Below are positions 53,325 through 63,265 of a DNA stretch of 64,000 nucleotides, piece after piece; positions within the stretch are counted from its first letter, which is position 1, and every line of letters begins with the position of its first letter. The position numbers and the translations under genes were made by a program. The notes below the pieces were generated by a model that did no database searches, was not told the origin of the DNA, and was given only the letters and a program-made list of their open reading frames with translations. The stretch lies in the NCBI GenBank assembly GCA_024707385.1, contig JANPZW010000015.1, positions 682,001 through 746,000 of the forward strand, read 5' to 3'. The DNA is from Cellvibrionaceae bacterium. GTDB taxonomy: Bacteria > Pseudomonadota > Gammaproteobacteria > Pseudomonadales > Cellvibrionaceae.

Positions 53325-54731
53325 TTAGGATCCATACCGATCCGCTTGTACCTTGCCCTCCACGGAATGACTGCGAACGTCATCTGTGATTGGCAGCATG
53401 GTTGCGTTCCATGCCTCCCACTGATTTTTAAGCTGCGCAAAGATCTGCGGCTCCCTTTCCGTCAAACTGGCACGCTCGCGTGGATCTTTGCCGAGATCGA
53501 ACAGAAACTCATTTTCCGCGATTTTTAAGTATTTCCAGTTGCCAGAGCGCACCGCTCTCTGGTTGTGGGCTTTATAACGCCAGAACAGCGTGCGTGAAAT
53601 TTGGTGTTTGGGATTGAACAGCGCCGGCAGAAGATTCTCGCCATCAGAGGGATAATTCACATCCGGCTGCGCGCCCGCAGCAGCGAGAAGAGTAGGCAGC
53701 CAATCCATAGAGATAGCGACTTGCTGCGATACTTGTCCCGCTTTAACGGCGCGGGGCCATCGGAATATGGTCGGCACTCTGATGCCACCTTCCAACAATT
53801 CCGTTTTTTGACCGCTGAGCGGCCAGGTGTCGGAAAAGCGCTCGCCGCCATTATCGCTGGTGAAGATTACGATGGTGTCTTGCTCAAGCCCTTGCTTTTG
53901 CAATTTCAGCAGCACCCGGCCTACCGCGGCATCCAGAGATTCCACCATTTTTCCGTATGCCTCGAGGCTGCCGCCATCATAATGAAACAGGGTTTTTATC
54001 TCTTTAGCCACATGCGCATCTTGCGGGCCTTCCCATGGCCAATGAGGCGCGGTGAAGTGTAGCGAAAGAAAAAAGGGATCGCCCTTTTTCTGTGTTCCGA
54101 TGTAATCAACTGCACGGTCGGCAATCAGATCAGTGTAATAGCCAACTTTATCAACCGTCACTTCACCTTCATACAAACCATCGGGGGCACTGTCACCGAC
54201 GCCAGTTTTGTGGGTGAAATAATCCAATGCGCCACCATAATTGCCGAAAAATACATCGTAACCGCTTTTCAGTGGACCGTAATCCGGCAGCGAACCCAAA
54301 TGCCACTTGCCAAAAAGAGCGGTTTTATAGCCATTATTTCGCAGAATGGACGGCAGAGTAGGGTGGTCTGGTGGCAACCCAAAATTCCCAGCGGCAGCCG
54401 ATAAGGGTTCTTCCAAACCTCCGCGCAGGCGATATTGATAGCGGCCGGTAATCAAACCAAAACGAGTGGCCGAGCACACCGGCGAATTGGAATAGGCGTC
54501 CGTCAGGCGCACGCCGTCTTTGGCCAATTTATCAAGGTGTGGTGTTTTAATATGACGTGCACCGAATAACCCCAAATCCGCATAGCCCAGATCATCGGCA
54601 AGAATAAAAATGATATTGGGCTTTCCGTTTTTGGTCTGCGCATTTGCGGAGTTGAAAACGCCGCTGGACAAAGCGGCGGAGGCAAGAGAAAACTGCGTTA
54701 ATAAACGCCGTCGACTTTTATTAATGGACAT
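53325..54731 (-). CDS. Tat-exported type I sulfatase
   Basis: 468 residues. Tat signal SRRRLLTQFSLASAALSSG (6-24). Sulfatase fold with metal Asp pair in IIFILADDLGYADLG, formylglycine site C-S-A-T-R in SNSPVCSATRFGLITGR, GKWHLG, FFLSLHFTAPHWP and FTSDNGG. C-x-A-x-R is a substrate for formylglycine-generating enzyme, encoded elsewhere. Hydrolyses a sulfate ester outside the cytoplasm, releasing sulfate for growth. The only Cys is the catalytic one. Directly behind an aryl-sulfate sulfotransferase gene. Confidence 0.92.
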   Translation of the reverse strand: MSINKSRRRLLTQFSLASAALSSGVFNSANAQTKNGKPNIIFILADDLGYADLGLFGARHIKTPHLDKLAKDGVRLTDAYSNSPVCSATRFGLITGRYQYRLRGGLEEPLSAAAGNFGLPPDHPTLPSILRNNGYKTALFGKWHLGSLPDYGPLKSGYDVFFGNYGGALDYFTHKTGVGDSAPDGLYEGEVTVDKVGYYTDLIADRAVDYIGTQKKGDPFFLSLHFTAPHWPWEGPQDAHVAKEIKTLFHYDGGSLEAYGKMVESLDAAVGRVLLKLQKQGLEQDTIVIFTSDNGGERFSDTWPLSGQKTELLEGGIRVPTIFRWPRAVKAGQVSQQVAISMDWLPTLLAAAGAQPDVNYPSDGENLLPALFNPKHQISRTLFWRYKAHNQRAVRSGNWKYLKIAENEFLFDLGKDPRERASLTEREPQIFAQLKNQWEAWNATMLPITDDVRSHSVEGKVQADRYGS

Positions 54732-54744
54732 AGTGACTGCTACT

Positions 54745-56145
54745 TCAATTTTTTACAGGGACACGAAACTGGGCGTTGTCGCCCGGAATAACGGGCTTTT
54801 CTGAGCGCGGAGTGCCTTCAGGTGCCCAGCTGTAAGGAACCGGTTGCGCGCGATAGACAGTGTTGGTCGCCACGAACTGCGTATCTTCCGGGCGCCGCTC
54901 GCGGAAATAGGGGCTGATATATTCCCAGACAATCTCACCTTTTGCGGTCACCTGGAAAATTCTGCCGTTCATACCTTCGGTAATCAGCGTATTGCCATTG
55001 GGAAGACGGCGGGCACTGCTGATATAGGAGCTGTAAAACGTGTAGGCGGGGCGACCGGAATCGGCGCCGGTGTATTGCCAGACGATTTCCTTGGTGACCG
55101 GATTAATTTCCAACACCCGAGAACGCGGTTGCGTACCTATAGGTGCGGGGGGATAACCTGCCTGCCCCTGGTTGTCGAACACCAATAAATTGCCGGCGCC
55201 TGGCAAACCTTTTTCAATAATATGCGCATCGTGCTGACCGGAAATCTGATCAACAGGCCGTGGAACCGCGGTCTGGCCGATGGAAGAGGGGTAATCCGGG
55301 CCAATACGCCACACGATTTTTCCGGTTTTCTTGTCGATAATACCGATGACATTGGCTTCGCGGGAATCAAACAATAAATTGTCTGGATGAAAACGCTGAT
55401 CGCCTTGATCAAACCATTTATTAGGTCCCACCACCGACAGATTATGGAAATGCAGATAATCGAAGGGAATGGAGGGATCGCCGCGCGAGACACTTTCTTT
55501 AAGTAATTTTAAAGAAGCAGGACTGAATCCAAACTCATCCAAATGCTCAAACGCGGCCCATTTCCATACCACTTCGCCTTTGGGATTGACTTCAAAAACG
55601 GCGTCTTCCAATAATTATTCCGCTTTCCAACCCGTTACCGGAGTCACGTAATTCACCAGAATTACCGTATTGCCATTGGGCAGGCGACGCCAGTCATGAT
55701 GCTGGCGAATGTGGGTGCCGTAACCACTGGCATCGGTGGCAGTGCCGGTGCCGCTGTAAGCGTCCTGCACACTGGCACCGCCCCATTGCCAAATTACCTT
55801 ACCCTGCCAGTCCACCTCGCCGATTGACTGCACGGAATTATTGGCGCGACCGCCGGTTTCTCCGGAAATTTGTACCAATACATGGCCGCGTTTACCGCCG
55901 TTAATTGCGGGATCAATAAACACAGGAGGAAAGCCGTTATAGGGCCACTGATGGACCTCGTTACCGTTGAGATCAATAAGATGCGTTTTGCGATCCTGCC
56001 CGGCGAACAACACATAGCTGTTATAGGCTTTGGCGGGATCGTAAATCGTCACCCCTGTGGGATACACACTGGGAATTGCCAATGCTCGCAGAGAGAACAG
56101 GCAAAACAAACCCACTAAAAGAATTTTTGCAACTCGCACGACCAC
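54745..56145 (-). CDS. aryl-sulfate sulfotransferase (ASST_2-like), interrupted by an in-frame TAA
   Basis: About 467 residues if read through. Signal peptide (LLVGLFCLFSLRALA), then a six-bladed propeller with repeated blade motifs: KTHLIDLNGNEVHQWPYNGFPP, GEVDWQGKVIWQWG, FEVNPKGEVVWKW, GIIDKKTGKIVWRIGP, LEINPVTKEIVWQYTG. HDWRRLPNGNT and GQHDAHII supply conserved His residues. The family moves sulfate between phenolic compounds without PAPS. A TAA at 55615-55617 splits the gene without changing frame; CAA there would give KAEQLLEDAVFEV. Real nonsense mutation or base error cannot be told apart here. Only two Met in the chain. Confidence 0.82.
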
Positions 56146-56158
56146 GTTTTTCTCCCGA

Positions 56159-56617
56159 TTATTGCGCCGCAGCGGCCGTTGCGGATTTGCGTTCGCGCGG
56201 TTGAATTTTGGTTACGGATTTTCCGCCCTGTTCTTCATAGTTCTCGGAGCCGGCAGCGCCCACCACTTTAAAACCTTTGTCGCTCAGCAGATCGCCCGCC
56301 CTGAAGGCGCGACCAGCGTGGTTGGATACGGCAATAATGCTGCGGTCTTTGGGAATAAAAGCCGCATATTTCTCCAGGTCCTCGTATTGAATGCTTAAGA
56401 ATACGGGGAAACTGCCGAATTTAATGAGCTCGTCCGGTCGACGAATATCAATTACCAAAACTTTATCCGGCTGCGCCAGCCATTGGTCGATCTGCGCAAC
56501 CGTAAGCTCAGGCGTTTTGTAGGTGGGTTTCGCTTTTGTTTCACCAGCGGTTTGCGCGTAAACCTGAAAAATGGCAGACAGCGAGGCCAATGCCATTGCA
56601 AGCAGTATTTTTTTCAT
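56159..56617 (-). CDS. exported rhodanese-like protein lacking the catalytic Cys
   Basis: 152 residues, signal peptide (cleavage near VYA-QT), single rhodanese fold (LTVAQIDQWLAQPDKVLVIDIRRPDELIKFG). The active loop position reads VSNHAGRAF where active rhodaneses have C-x3-G-x-[RA]; Cys is replaced by Ser. No Cys anywhere. Probably a binding or regulatory module rather than a sulfurtransferase. First gene of the sulfotransferase-sulfatase operon. Confidence 0.82.
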   Translation of the reverse strand: MKKILLAMALASLSAIFQVYAQTAGETKAKPTYKTPELTVAQIDQWLAQPDKVLVIDIRRPDELIKFGSFPVFLSIQYEDLEKYAAFIPKDRSIIAVSNHAGRAFRAGDLLSDKGFKVVGAAGSENYEEQGGKSVTKIQPRERKSATAAAAQ

Positions 56618-56668
56618 GATGATAACCTGGATAGTCAGAAGGGTTGACGATGGATCAACAGCCGTGGA

Positions 56669-56690
56669 CGGTATAGCAATTGCTATTCCA
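56669..56690. promoter_or_regulatory. overlapping divergent sigma-54 promoters on one palindrome
   Basis: Reverse strand TGGAATAGCAATTGCT (56675-56690): GG-N10-GC, predicted start ~56664, 47 nt before the rhodanese ATG 56617. Forward strand CGGTATAGCAATTGCT (56669-56684): also GG-N10-GC, but the next gene starts at 57084, about 390 nt away. The two share the 14-bp palindrome ATAGCAATTGCTAT (56673-56686). The reverse element is the more convincing. A weaker forward candidate, TGGCGGAAAATCCGCA, lies at 57040-57055. Apart from these, 56691-57083 shows no gene. Confidence 0.6.
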
Positions 56691-57083
56691 TAAATTGGTA
56701 ATGGCTACTGCGTAAAATAATCGTGATAGAAATCGGGTTTATTTAACAGAATTTGAACTTCTGCTTAGCAAAGCATGTCCTCAAAGAAAAAAATTCACCC
56801 AAATTAAATAACGAACCGCCGCCAAACTATTGATTTCTCAACAGCAAGTGCGCGGCATGCAACAACCCTGAGCACTCAGCTTGCGCAAAACAAATTCCAC
56901 TGGTGAATAAATCGCCGCCGTTCCGGGAAGAACGCAGGCCGAGATAGGGGAAAAGTACCTGATGACCGTCTAAAACAGGTTGTTGCTGACACAACGGCCG
57001 CCTATGATCCATGGTTTTTTATTTCTGCGCCCCGCGAATTGGCGGAAAATCCGCATCCGCATTTATACGGAGGAAATTGTTCG

Positions 57084-57560
57084 ATGAAGCTCACCATCAA
57101 TGGCAAAGAACACACAGTCGCGGACAGCGAGAGCGCCACTCCGCTGCTCTGGGTTTTGCGCGATCATCTCGGCCTTGTGGGGGCTAAATATGGTTGTGGT
57201 GTTGCGCAGTGCGGCGCCTGTACGGTTCACCTCAACGGTACTCCCGTGCGCTCCTGTGTGACGCCGGCAGCTGCGGCGGCGGGTAAGGCGATCACCACCA
57301 TTGAGGGTTTGGGTAATGCCAAGGGTCAATTGCATGTCTTGCAGGAAGTGTGGATCGAGCAGGATGTGGCGCAATGCGGTTACTGCCAAGCCGGCCAGAT
57401 CATGTCTGCGGCGGCGCTGTTGAAACAGAATCCGAAACCCACAGATGCTGATATAGATTCAGCGCTCTCAGGAAACCTCTGCCGCTGCGGCACTTATATT
57501 CGTATTCGCAAAGCCATCCACACTGCGGCTGCACGTTTGAATGGAGGAACCGCAGTATGA
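57084..57560 (+). CDS. [2Fe-2S] subunit of IorAB-type molybdenum hydroxylase
   Basis: 158 residues. N-terminal plant-type [2Fe-2S] cluster: C-x4-C-x2-C in YGCGVAQCGACTVHLNG with a later Cys (VRSCVTPAAA); C-terminal second cluster: QCGYCQAGQIMSAAALL and LCRCGTYIRI. This is the small subunit of xanthine-oxidase-family enzymes such as isoquinoline 1-oxidoreductase. ATG 57084 has GGAGG at the right distance; the frame extends upstream without a ribosome site. Overlaps the large subunit gene (ATGA). Confidence 0.92.
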   Translation: MKLTINGKEHTVADSESATPLLWVLRDHLGLVGAKYGCGVAQCGACTVHLNGTPVRSCVTPAAAAAGKAITTIEGLGNAKGQLHVLQEVWIEQDVAQCGYCQAGQIMSAAALLKQNPKPTDADIDSALSGNLCRCGTYIRIRKAIHTAAARLNGGTAV

Positions 57561-59856
57561 GCGTCATATTTAATGCAGACAGTTATATCAACGACATTAT
57601 GCGCGCAGCCGAACAGCAGCTTGGCGGCAGTGCGCTTACTACACGCAATGAAGAGGAAAACCATCGCGGTTCTGACAACCCAACGATAAGCCGCCGTAAT
57701 TTATTCAAGGTGGCTGGCTTGGTCGGAGGCGGGTTAGTGCTGGCTTTTTATGTGGGTGATCGTAATAAGACATTCGCCGAAGCTGTAACAAAAAAGAATT
57801 CGCACCCAACGCATTTTTGCGAATTTCCCCCGATGGCACCATTCTGATTTATTCCAAAGGCCCGGAAATTGGCCAGGGCATTAAAACCGCATTTCCCCTC
57901 ATCATCGCCGAAGAACTGGACGCCGATTGGACACAGGTGCACGTGCAACAAGCCGCAATCAATCCTGTCGTTTACGGCCGTCAAAGTGCCGGCGGATCGC
58001 GCTCCATTCCAGCCAGTTGGGATCAATTGCGTACGGCTGGTGCTGCCGCCCGCTCGATGCTGATAGCGGCGGCAGCAAGGGAATGGCGGGTGCCTGTGGA
58101 ACAATGTCAGGCAGAAAAGAGCATAGTGATCCATCCGGGATCGGGTCGGCAATTATCCTATGGAGCACTTGCGGAAAAAGCGGCGACACTGCCGGTGCCT
58201 GACGAAAAATCCCTGCGCTTGAAGGAGCGCAAGGATTACAAACTGCTCGGCACACGTGTGAGCGGGGTGGATAACAGGGCGATCGTCACCGGCCAGCCTC
58301 TTTTTGGTATCGATCAGGTGCTGCCGAATATGCGCTACGCGATTTTCGAAAAATGTCCAGCAGTAGGCGGCAAAGTTAAATCGGCGAATCTGGACGAAAT
58401 CAAAAAATTGCCCGGCATATTGGACGCATTTGTGATTCAAGGAACCGGCAAGGTCAATGAAGTGATGCCCGGGGTTGCGATCATTGCAAATTCCACCTGG
58501 GCCGCATTCAGCGCAAAACGCGCTCTCAAAATCACCTGGGACGAAACCGCAGCTTCAACAGACAGCTGGAGCGACTGGATTGCGCAAGCGCAGGAACTCA
58601 GTAGAAAAGAGGGTTCGACATCCTTACTGTCAACCGGCGACTTCAACAAAGCCGCTGCTGATGCCAAATTTGTAGAAGGTTATTATCGCTATCCCTTCGT
58701 TGCCCATGCCCCCCTGGAGCCACAAAACTGCACGGCCTGGTTCCACGATGGTGTGATTGAGCTGTGGGCACCAACGCAGACGCCTGAAGCCGGCCTCGCC
58801 GCAGTCGCAGGTGTTCTGGGAATGCCACAGGAAAAAGTCGTCGTTCACCAAGTGCGCGCGGGCGGCGGATTCGGCCGTCGTCTGATCAACGATTTTATGT
58901 GTGAAGCAGCGGCCATTGCGCGCCAGGTAGGTACGCCAATTAAACTGACCTGGACGCGAGAAGACGACCAATTACACGACTTTTATCGCGTCGGCGGTTT
59001 TCACGCCTTCAAAGGCGCCATTGATAAAAGCGGCAAACTCGTCGGCTGGTCGGATCACTTTATTACGTTTACCGCTGACGGCCAGCAGCCCACCAGCGGC
59101 GGTGATTTGCGACCGGATGAATTCCCCGCGCAGTTGCTGCCGCACGTGCATCTGACGCAAACCATGCTATCTCTGAAAACGCCTACCGGCCCCTGGCGCG
59201 CGCCGCGCTCCTGCTCCATTGCCTTCGCCATTCAAAGTTTTATTCACGAATGCGCGATAGTGGCGGGGCGCGACCATCTGGAATTTCTACTCGAAATTTT
59301 CGGCGAACCGCGCTGGTTGAAGGAAGGCGATCCCTATGCACTCAATACTGCGCGCGCTGCGGCCGTCATCAAACTGGCGGCGAAGCAGGCGGGGTGGGGC
59401 AAAGCGCTGCCGAAAGGCAGGGGCTTAGGATTGGCGTTTCATTTCAGTCACGCGGGGCATTTTGCGCAGGTTGCGGAGGTCAGCGTCGATGCCAATAAAA
59501 AACTGCGCGTTCACAAAGTGACCGTAGCGGGGGACATAGGTCCCATTATTAATTTGAGCGGAGCGGAAAATCAGGTGGAAGGCTGTGTGATCGACGGCTT
59601 CAGCACCGCATTGGGTCTGGAACTGGATATTAAAAACGGCCGCATCCAGCAAACCAATTTCGATTCCTATCCGCTGCTGCGCATCGCCCATGCACCCGAA
59701 GTGGCGGTGCATTTTATTCAGAGCGATTACACGCCTACAGGCGTTGGCGAACCAGCATTTCCGCCCGTGGCGCCCGCAATCTGCAATGCCATCTACAACG
59801 CCACAGGACACCGCGTGCGCTCACTGCCGCTGTCGGGTGAGGGATTTAACGTCTGA
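57557..59856 (+). CDS. molybdopterin-binding large subunit, IorB-type (frameshift at 57790-57795)
   Basis: About 766 residues after repair. Contains a Tat signal (SRRNLFKVAGLVGGGLVLAF, about 50-70), unusual for xanthine oxidases but typical of IorB-type exported enzymes. Mo-cofactor regions: GPEIGQGIKTAFPLIIAEEL, RQSAGGSRSIPASWDQLR, VRAGGGFGRRLINDF, GPWRAPRSCS and the C-terminal GVGEPAFPPVAPAICNAIYNATG with the catalytic Glu. The A6 run at 57790-57795 lacks one A; repaired sequence is TKKEFAPNAFLRISPDG. Oxidises an aldehyde or N-heterocycle in the periplasm; substrate unknown. Normal Cys/Met content. Confidence 0.9.
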
Positions 59857-59866
59857 GATGTAATTG

Positions 59867-60478
59867 ATGAGTAGCGAAACGCAGGACAGAACGGAAAATC
59901 CGCACGCAGTGCTGTTCGCCAGGGACTTTATTGTGGTTTATCGCGGCCTGGATCAAACCTTATGTGATGCCATAATCGCAGCGTTTGACCGGGACCGGAA
60001 TAAATGGCAGGGAAAAGTGGGGCGCGCGGGTGAGACTTCGCAACAGGCGGAAATCAAGTCCTCGTGGGATCTGGAAATACCGGAGCAGGGCGAGTGGCGG
60101 GGGCTGTATCAGCAAATGCATTCCCGGATTCAAGCCTGCACATCCCACTATTTGTCCGCGAGCCCTGTGCTGCAGTCTTTCCCGCTGCAGATGACGGGCT
60201 ACAAAATCCAAATGTATCCGCGCCGCGAAGGTTATTTCCGCTGGCACGCCGACTCCGTCGGTAAAGACGCCCAGAGCCGTGTCGCAGCGATGGTTTTATA
60301 TCTGAATGACGTCGACAGAGGTGGCGAAACAGAATTTTTCCATCAACACATCAAAATTCCTCCCCGAGCAGGCAACATTCTGCTGTTTCCCGCCGGCTGG
60401 AATTATATGCACTGCGGCCAGGTGCCCGAATCCTCGGACAAGTACGTGATTTCGTCGTTTATCAAAATCCGCGATTAA
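59867..60478 (+). CDS. 2OG-Fe(II) oxygenase, prolyl-4-hydroxylase-like
   Basis: 203 residues. Fe ligands are visible in RWHADS (H-x-D) and in GWNYMHCGQVP (distal His), with the 2-oxoglutarate-binding basic residue in YVISSFIKIRD. RVAAMVLYLNDVDRGGETEFF and PRAGNILLFPAG are the standard P4H core. Hydroxylates a protein side chain or small molecule. Start at ATG 59867 rather than the adjacent TTG. Eleven bases behind the IorB-type gene. Confidence 0.9.
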   Translation: MSSETQDRTENPHAVLFARDFIVVYRGLDQTLCDAIIAAFDRDRNKWQGKVGRAGETSQQAEIKSSWDLEIPEQGEWRGLYQQMHSRIQACTSHYLSASPVLQSFPLQMTGYKIQMYPRREGYFRWHADSVGKDAQSRVAAMVLYLNDVDRGGETEFFHQHIKIPPRAGNILLFPAGWNYMHCGQVPESSDKYVISSFIKIRD

Positions 60479-60606
60479 AATCACGACGCAGTGAAACACT
60501 AAATTCCATTGCAGAACTTTGCCGGATAGCGAACAGTGTGTCAGTTCTCCGTGATTTAGAGTACATATCCCGAATTCCGACTCGTACCACTTACACAGGA
60601 GGAAAT

Positions 60607-61034
60607 ATGGAAACTCAAGAATTGCATCGCGGACGGCTGATCGACCACGTTCAATTAGTCGTCAAGGATATGGCGGCTTCACAAAAATTTTATTTAGCAG
60701 TATTTGAGGTGTTGAATATTCCGCTGGGTGGTACGGGTGATGGCTTTTTTTGGGCTGATGAGCTGTGTATTTCAGCTCCGGAATCCCCTCGTCACAGGGA
60801 ATGTTGACCGGTAGGAACCATTTGGCCTTCCAGGCACAGAGCCGCGCCATGGTTGACGAATTTTACACAGCGGCTCTGGCCAATGGTGGCAAGGATAATG
60901 GCGGCCCCGGCACGCGCTTCTATCACTCCGGCTACTACGCGGCTTTTGTTCTCGACCCAGACGGCAACAATATTGAAGTCGTCTATCACGGTGAGGCAAA
61001 GCGCAGTGCGCCTTCTGTACATATCACTTTCTAA
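60607..61034 (+). CDS. VOC-family (glyoxalase-fold) protein (frameshift at 60785-60788)
   Basis: About 142 residues after repair. Begins IDHVQLVVKDMAASQKFYLAVFEVLNIPLGG and ends FYHSGYYAAFVLDPDGNNIEVVYHG, the two half-domains of a vicinal-oxygen-chelate protein, with His and Glu metal ligands. The C4 run at 60785-60788 lacks one C; with five the frames join as APESPSSQGMLTGRNHLAFQA. GGAGG precedes ATG 60607. Metal-dependent isomerase, lyase or resistance protein; not further assignable. Confidence 0.85.
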
Positions 61035-61234
61035 CTGCTTGCGACGGGTTTGACGCGTTAATTTCGGCGCGCTGAATCCACTCACGGCTCCTTCATCCTT
61101 CCTTTTGCCCTAGCGCAAATCAGGTATGGCTCAGCCTCGCCATACTCACATCACCAAATCAGTGCCAGAATACGCCGCTTGTCCAGGCTCGGACGGGACG
61201 GAAGGGTACGTCCCGCGCAACAGTGGAAATTTAT

Positions 61235-63158
61235 ATGACTTGCAAAAATGCCGCGCGCACCTTATCGGCTCTATGTCTGCTTATGTTATTGGCGGGCTGC
61301 GGCGGAGATACGGAGCTGCCCCGCAATACGTCCAGCGATCTTGCGATTGTGTTGACGCTGCTCGCTGCCACGGTGGTGATGTTTGCCCTCAACCGCCCGC
61401 GCATGGACGCGGTGGCGCTGATCATGATGGCGGCGTTACCACTCACCGGCATCATCAGCGTCGGTGAATCCCCTCGCCGGTTTGAGCGATCCGAATATAG
61501 TGCTGATCGCAACCCTGTTTGTCCTCGGCGAAGGGCTGGTGCGCACAGGCGTCGCCCAGCGCCTCGGCGATCTGGTGATCCGTTACGCGGGGCGTAATGA
61601 AGCGCGTTTGATTGCGGTGCTGATGGTGGCAGTGGCTGGCATAGGATCGGTGATGAGCTCAACCGGTGTGGTGGCGATTTTTATTCCCATCGTTTTACGC
61701 ATCGCCCGCAATGCCAAAATCGCCGCAGGCCGCTTGATGATGCCTCTCAGCGTCGCCGCACTCATCAGCGGCATGATGACGCTGGTGGCAACCCCTCCAA
61801 ATCTGGTGGTACACGGTGAGCTGGTGCGCCGCGGCCACGAGGGCTTCAGCTTTTTCGCCTTCGCGCCTTTTGGCATTCCCATATTGGCGCTCGCAATTAT
61901 TTATATGTTGTTTGCGCGCCGCTGGCTCATCAAGGACGGTGAGGTGACCGAAGCAGCACAACAGCGCCCACGCTGGCAGCAATGGGTGGACGAATATGCG
62001 CTGGCGAACCGCGAGCACAGGCTCCGCATTGCGGCGGGGTCGCCGGTGGCGGGGCAGACGCTTGAGCAGCTGAATCTGCGCGCGACCTCGGGCGTCAACG
62101 TCATCGCCATAGAACGCAGCAGTCGCTTTTCCCGGGAGATGATCCGGCCAATGGCGCAAACGCGCCTGGAGGTGGGCGACGTTTTATTTCTCGACGTTTT
62201 TGAACCCGGCGTGGACATGGAAGATGTGCGCCGCCGCTTTGCCCTGACGCCTCTGTCCCTGGCCGGCAACTACTTCGCGGACAACCTGCGGGAAATCGGC
62301 ATGGCGGAATTGATGGTCCCCACCGGTTCCGGCCTGATCGGCAAATCGGTGGTCGATGCCCGCTTCAGAACCGAACACGACCTCGCAGTCATCGGCCTAA
62401 AGCGCGGCCAAAGCGCCTTCCAGGGCAGCATTCCCCACGAACCATTGAAGCTCGGCGACACCTTGCTGGTCGTCGGCCCCTGGCGGGCAATCCGGAAATT
62501 ACAGACAAACCATCGCGACCTGATGGTGCTGAATCTTCCCTCCGAACTCGACGACGTGGTCCCCGCACCCACCCGCGCACCGCACGCACTTGCGGTGCTC
62601 GCATTGGTCGTGGGATTGATGGTTTCCGGGGTGATCCCAAACGTACAGGCAGTGCTGATCGGCTGTCTGTTATTAGGGCTATTCCGCTGCGTGGACATGG
62701 ACAGCGCCTACCGCTCCATCCACTGGCAAAGCCTGATTCTTATCGTCGGCATGATGCCGTTCTCGCTCGCGCTACAAAAAACCGGCGGCGTGGACCTGGC
62801 GGCAGACGCACTGCTGCAAGCAGTCGGCCAAGCCGACCCGCGCCTTATGCTGGCCACGCTGTTCGCACTGACCGCCGTCTTCGGCCTGTTTATCTCCAAC
62901 ACCGCCACCGCCATTCTGATGGCCCCCGTCGCCCTGGCCATCGCCGAATCCTTGGGCGTTTCACCTTACCCCTTTGCCATGACCGTCGCCCTCGCGGCCT
63001 CAACCGCTTTTATGACCCCCGTGTCATCGCCGGTGAATATTCTCGTCGTAGGGCCGGGCAACTACAGCTTCTGGGATTTCGTCCGCATAGGCGCACCCTT
63101 TGCGCTGGTGGTGATGCTGGCGACAGTCATAATGGTGCCGCTGGTGTTGCCGTTTTAG
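61235..63158 (+). CDS. SLC13/DASS-type permease with two RCK_C domains (frameshift at 61470-61473)
   Basis: About 640 residues after repair. N-terminal membrane half (ALIMMAALPLTGIISVGESLAGLSDPNIVLIATLFVLGEGLVRTGVA), central cytoplasmic pair of TrkA-C/RCK_C domains (about 220-400: VAGQTLEQLNLRATSGVNVIAIERS, IGKSVVDARFRTEHDLAVIGLKRG), and a second membrane half with FISNTATAILMAPVALAIAE and the T-P-V-S-S-P-V-N signature. DASS-family members with RCK domains include sulfate carriers, which fits the context. The C4 run at 61470-61473 has one C too many. A lipobox-like LAGC lies near the N-terminus, odd for a permease; GTG 61223 is an alternative start. Confidence 0.87.
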
Positions 63159-63265
63159 GCAAGCTCCTGAGAACTACGTCAACTCCCGCGCGATAATGCG
63201 CGCATATCACCGCTCAGAACTCTGAATCTGTTTTATATTCAATAGGTTGGCTTTGCCTTTAGATT

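Noticed and set aside
61191..61213. GC hairpin CGGGAC...GTCCCG before the SLC13 gene as a terminator or riboswitch
   Set aside because: No U-tract and no recognisable conserved core; it is just upstream of the start codon, so it could at most affect translation.
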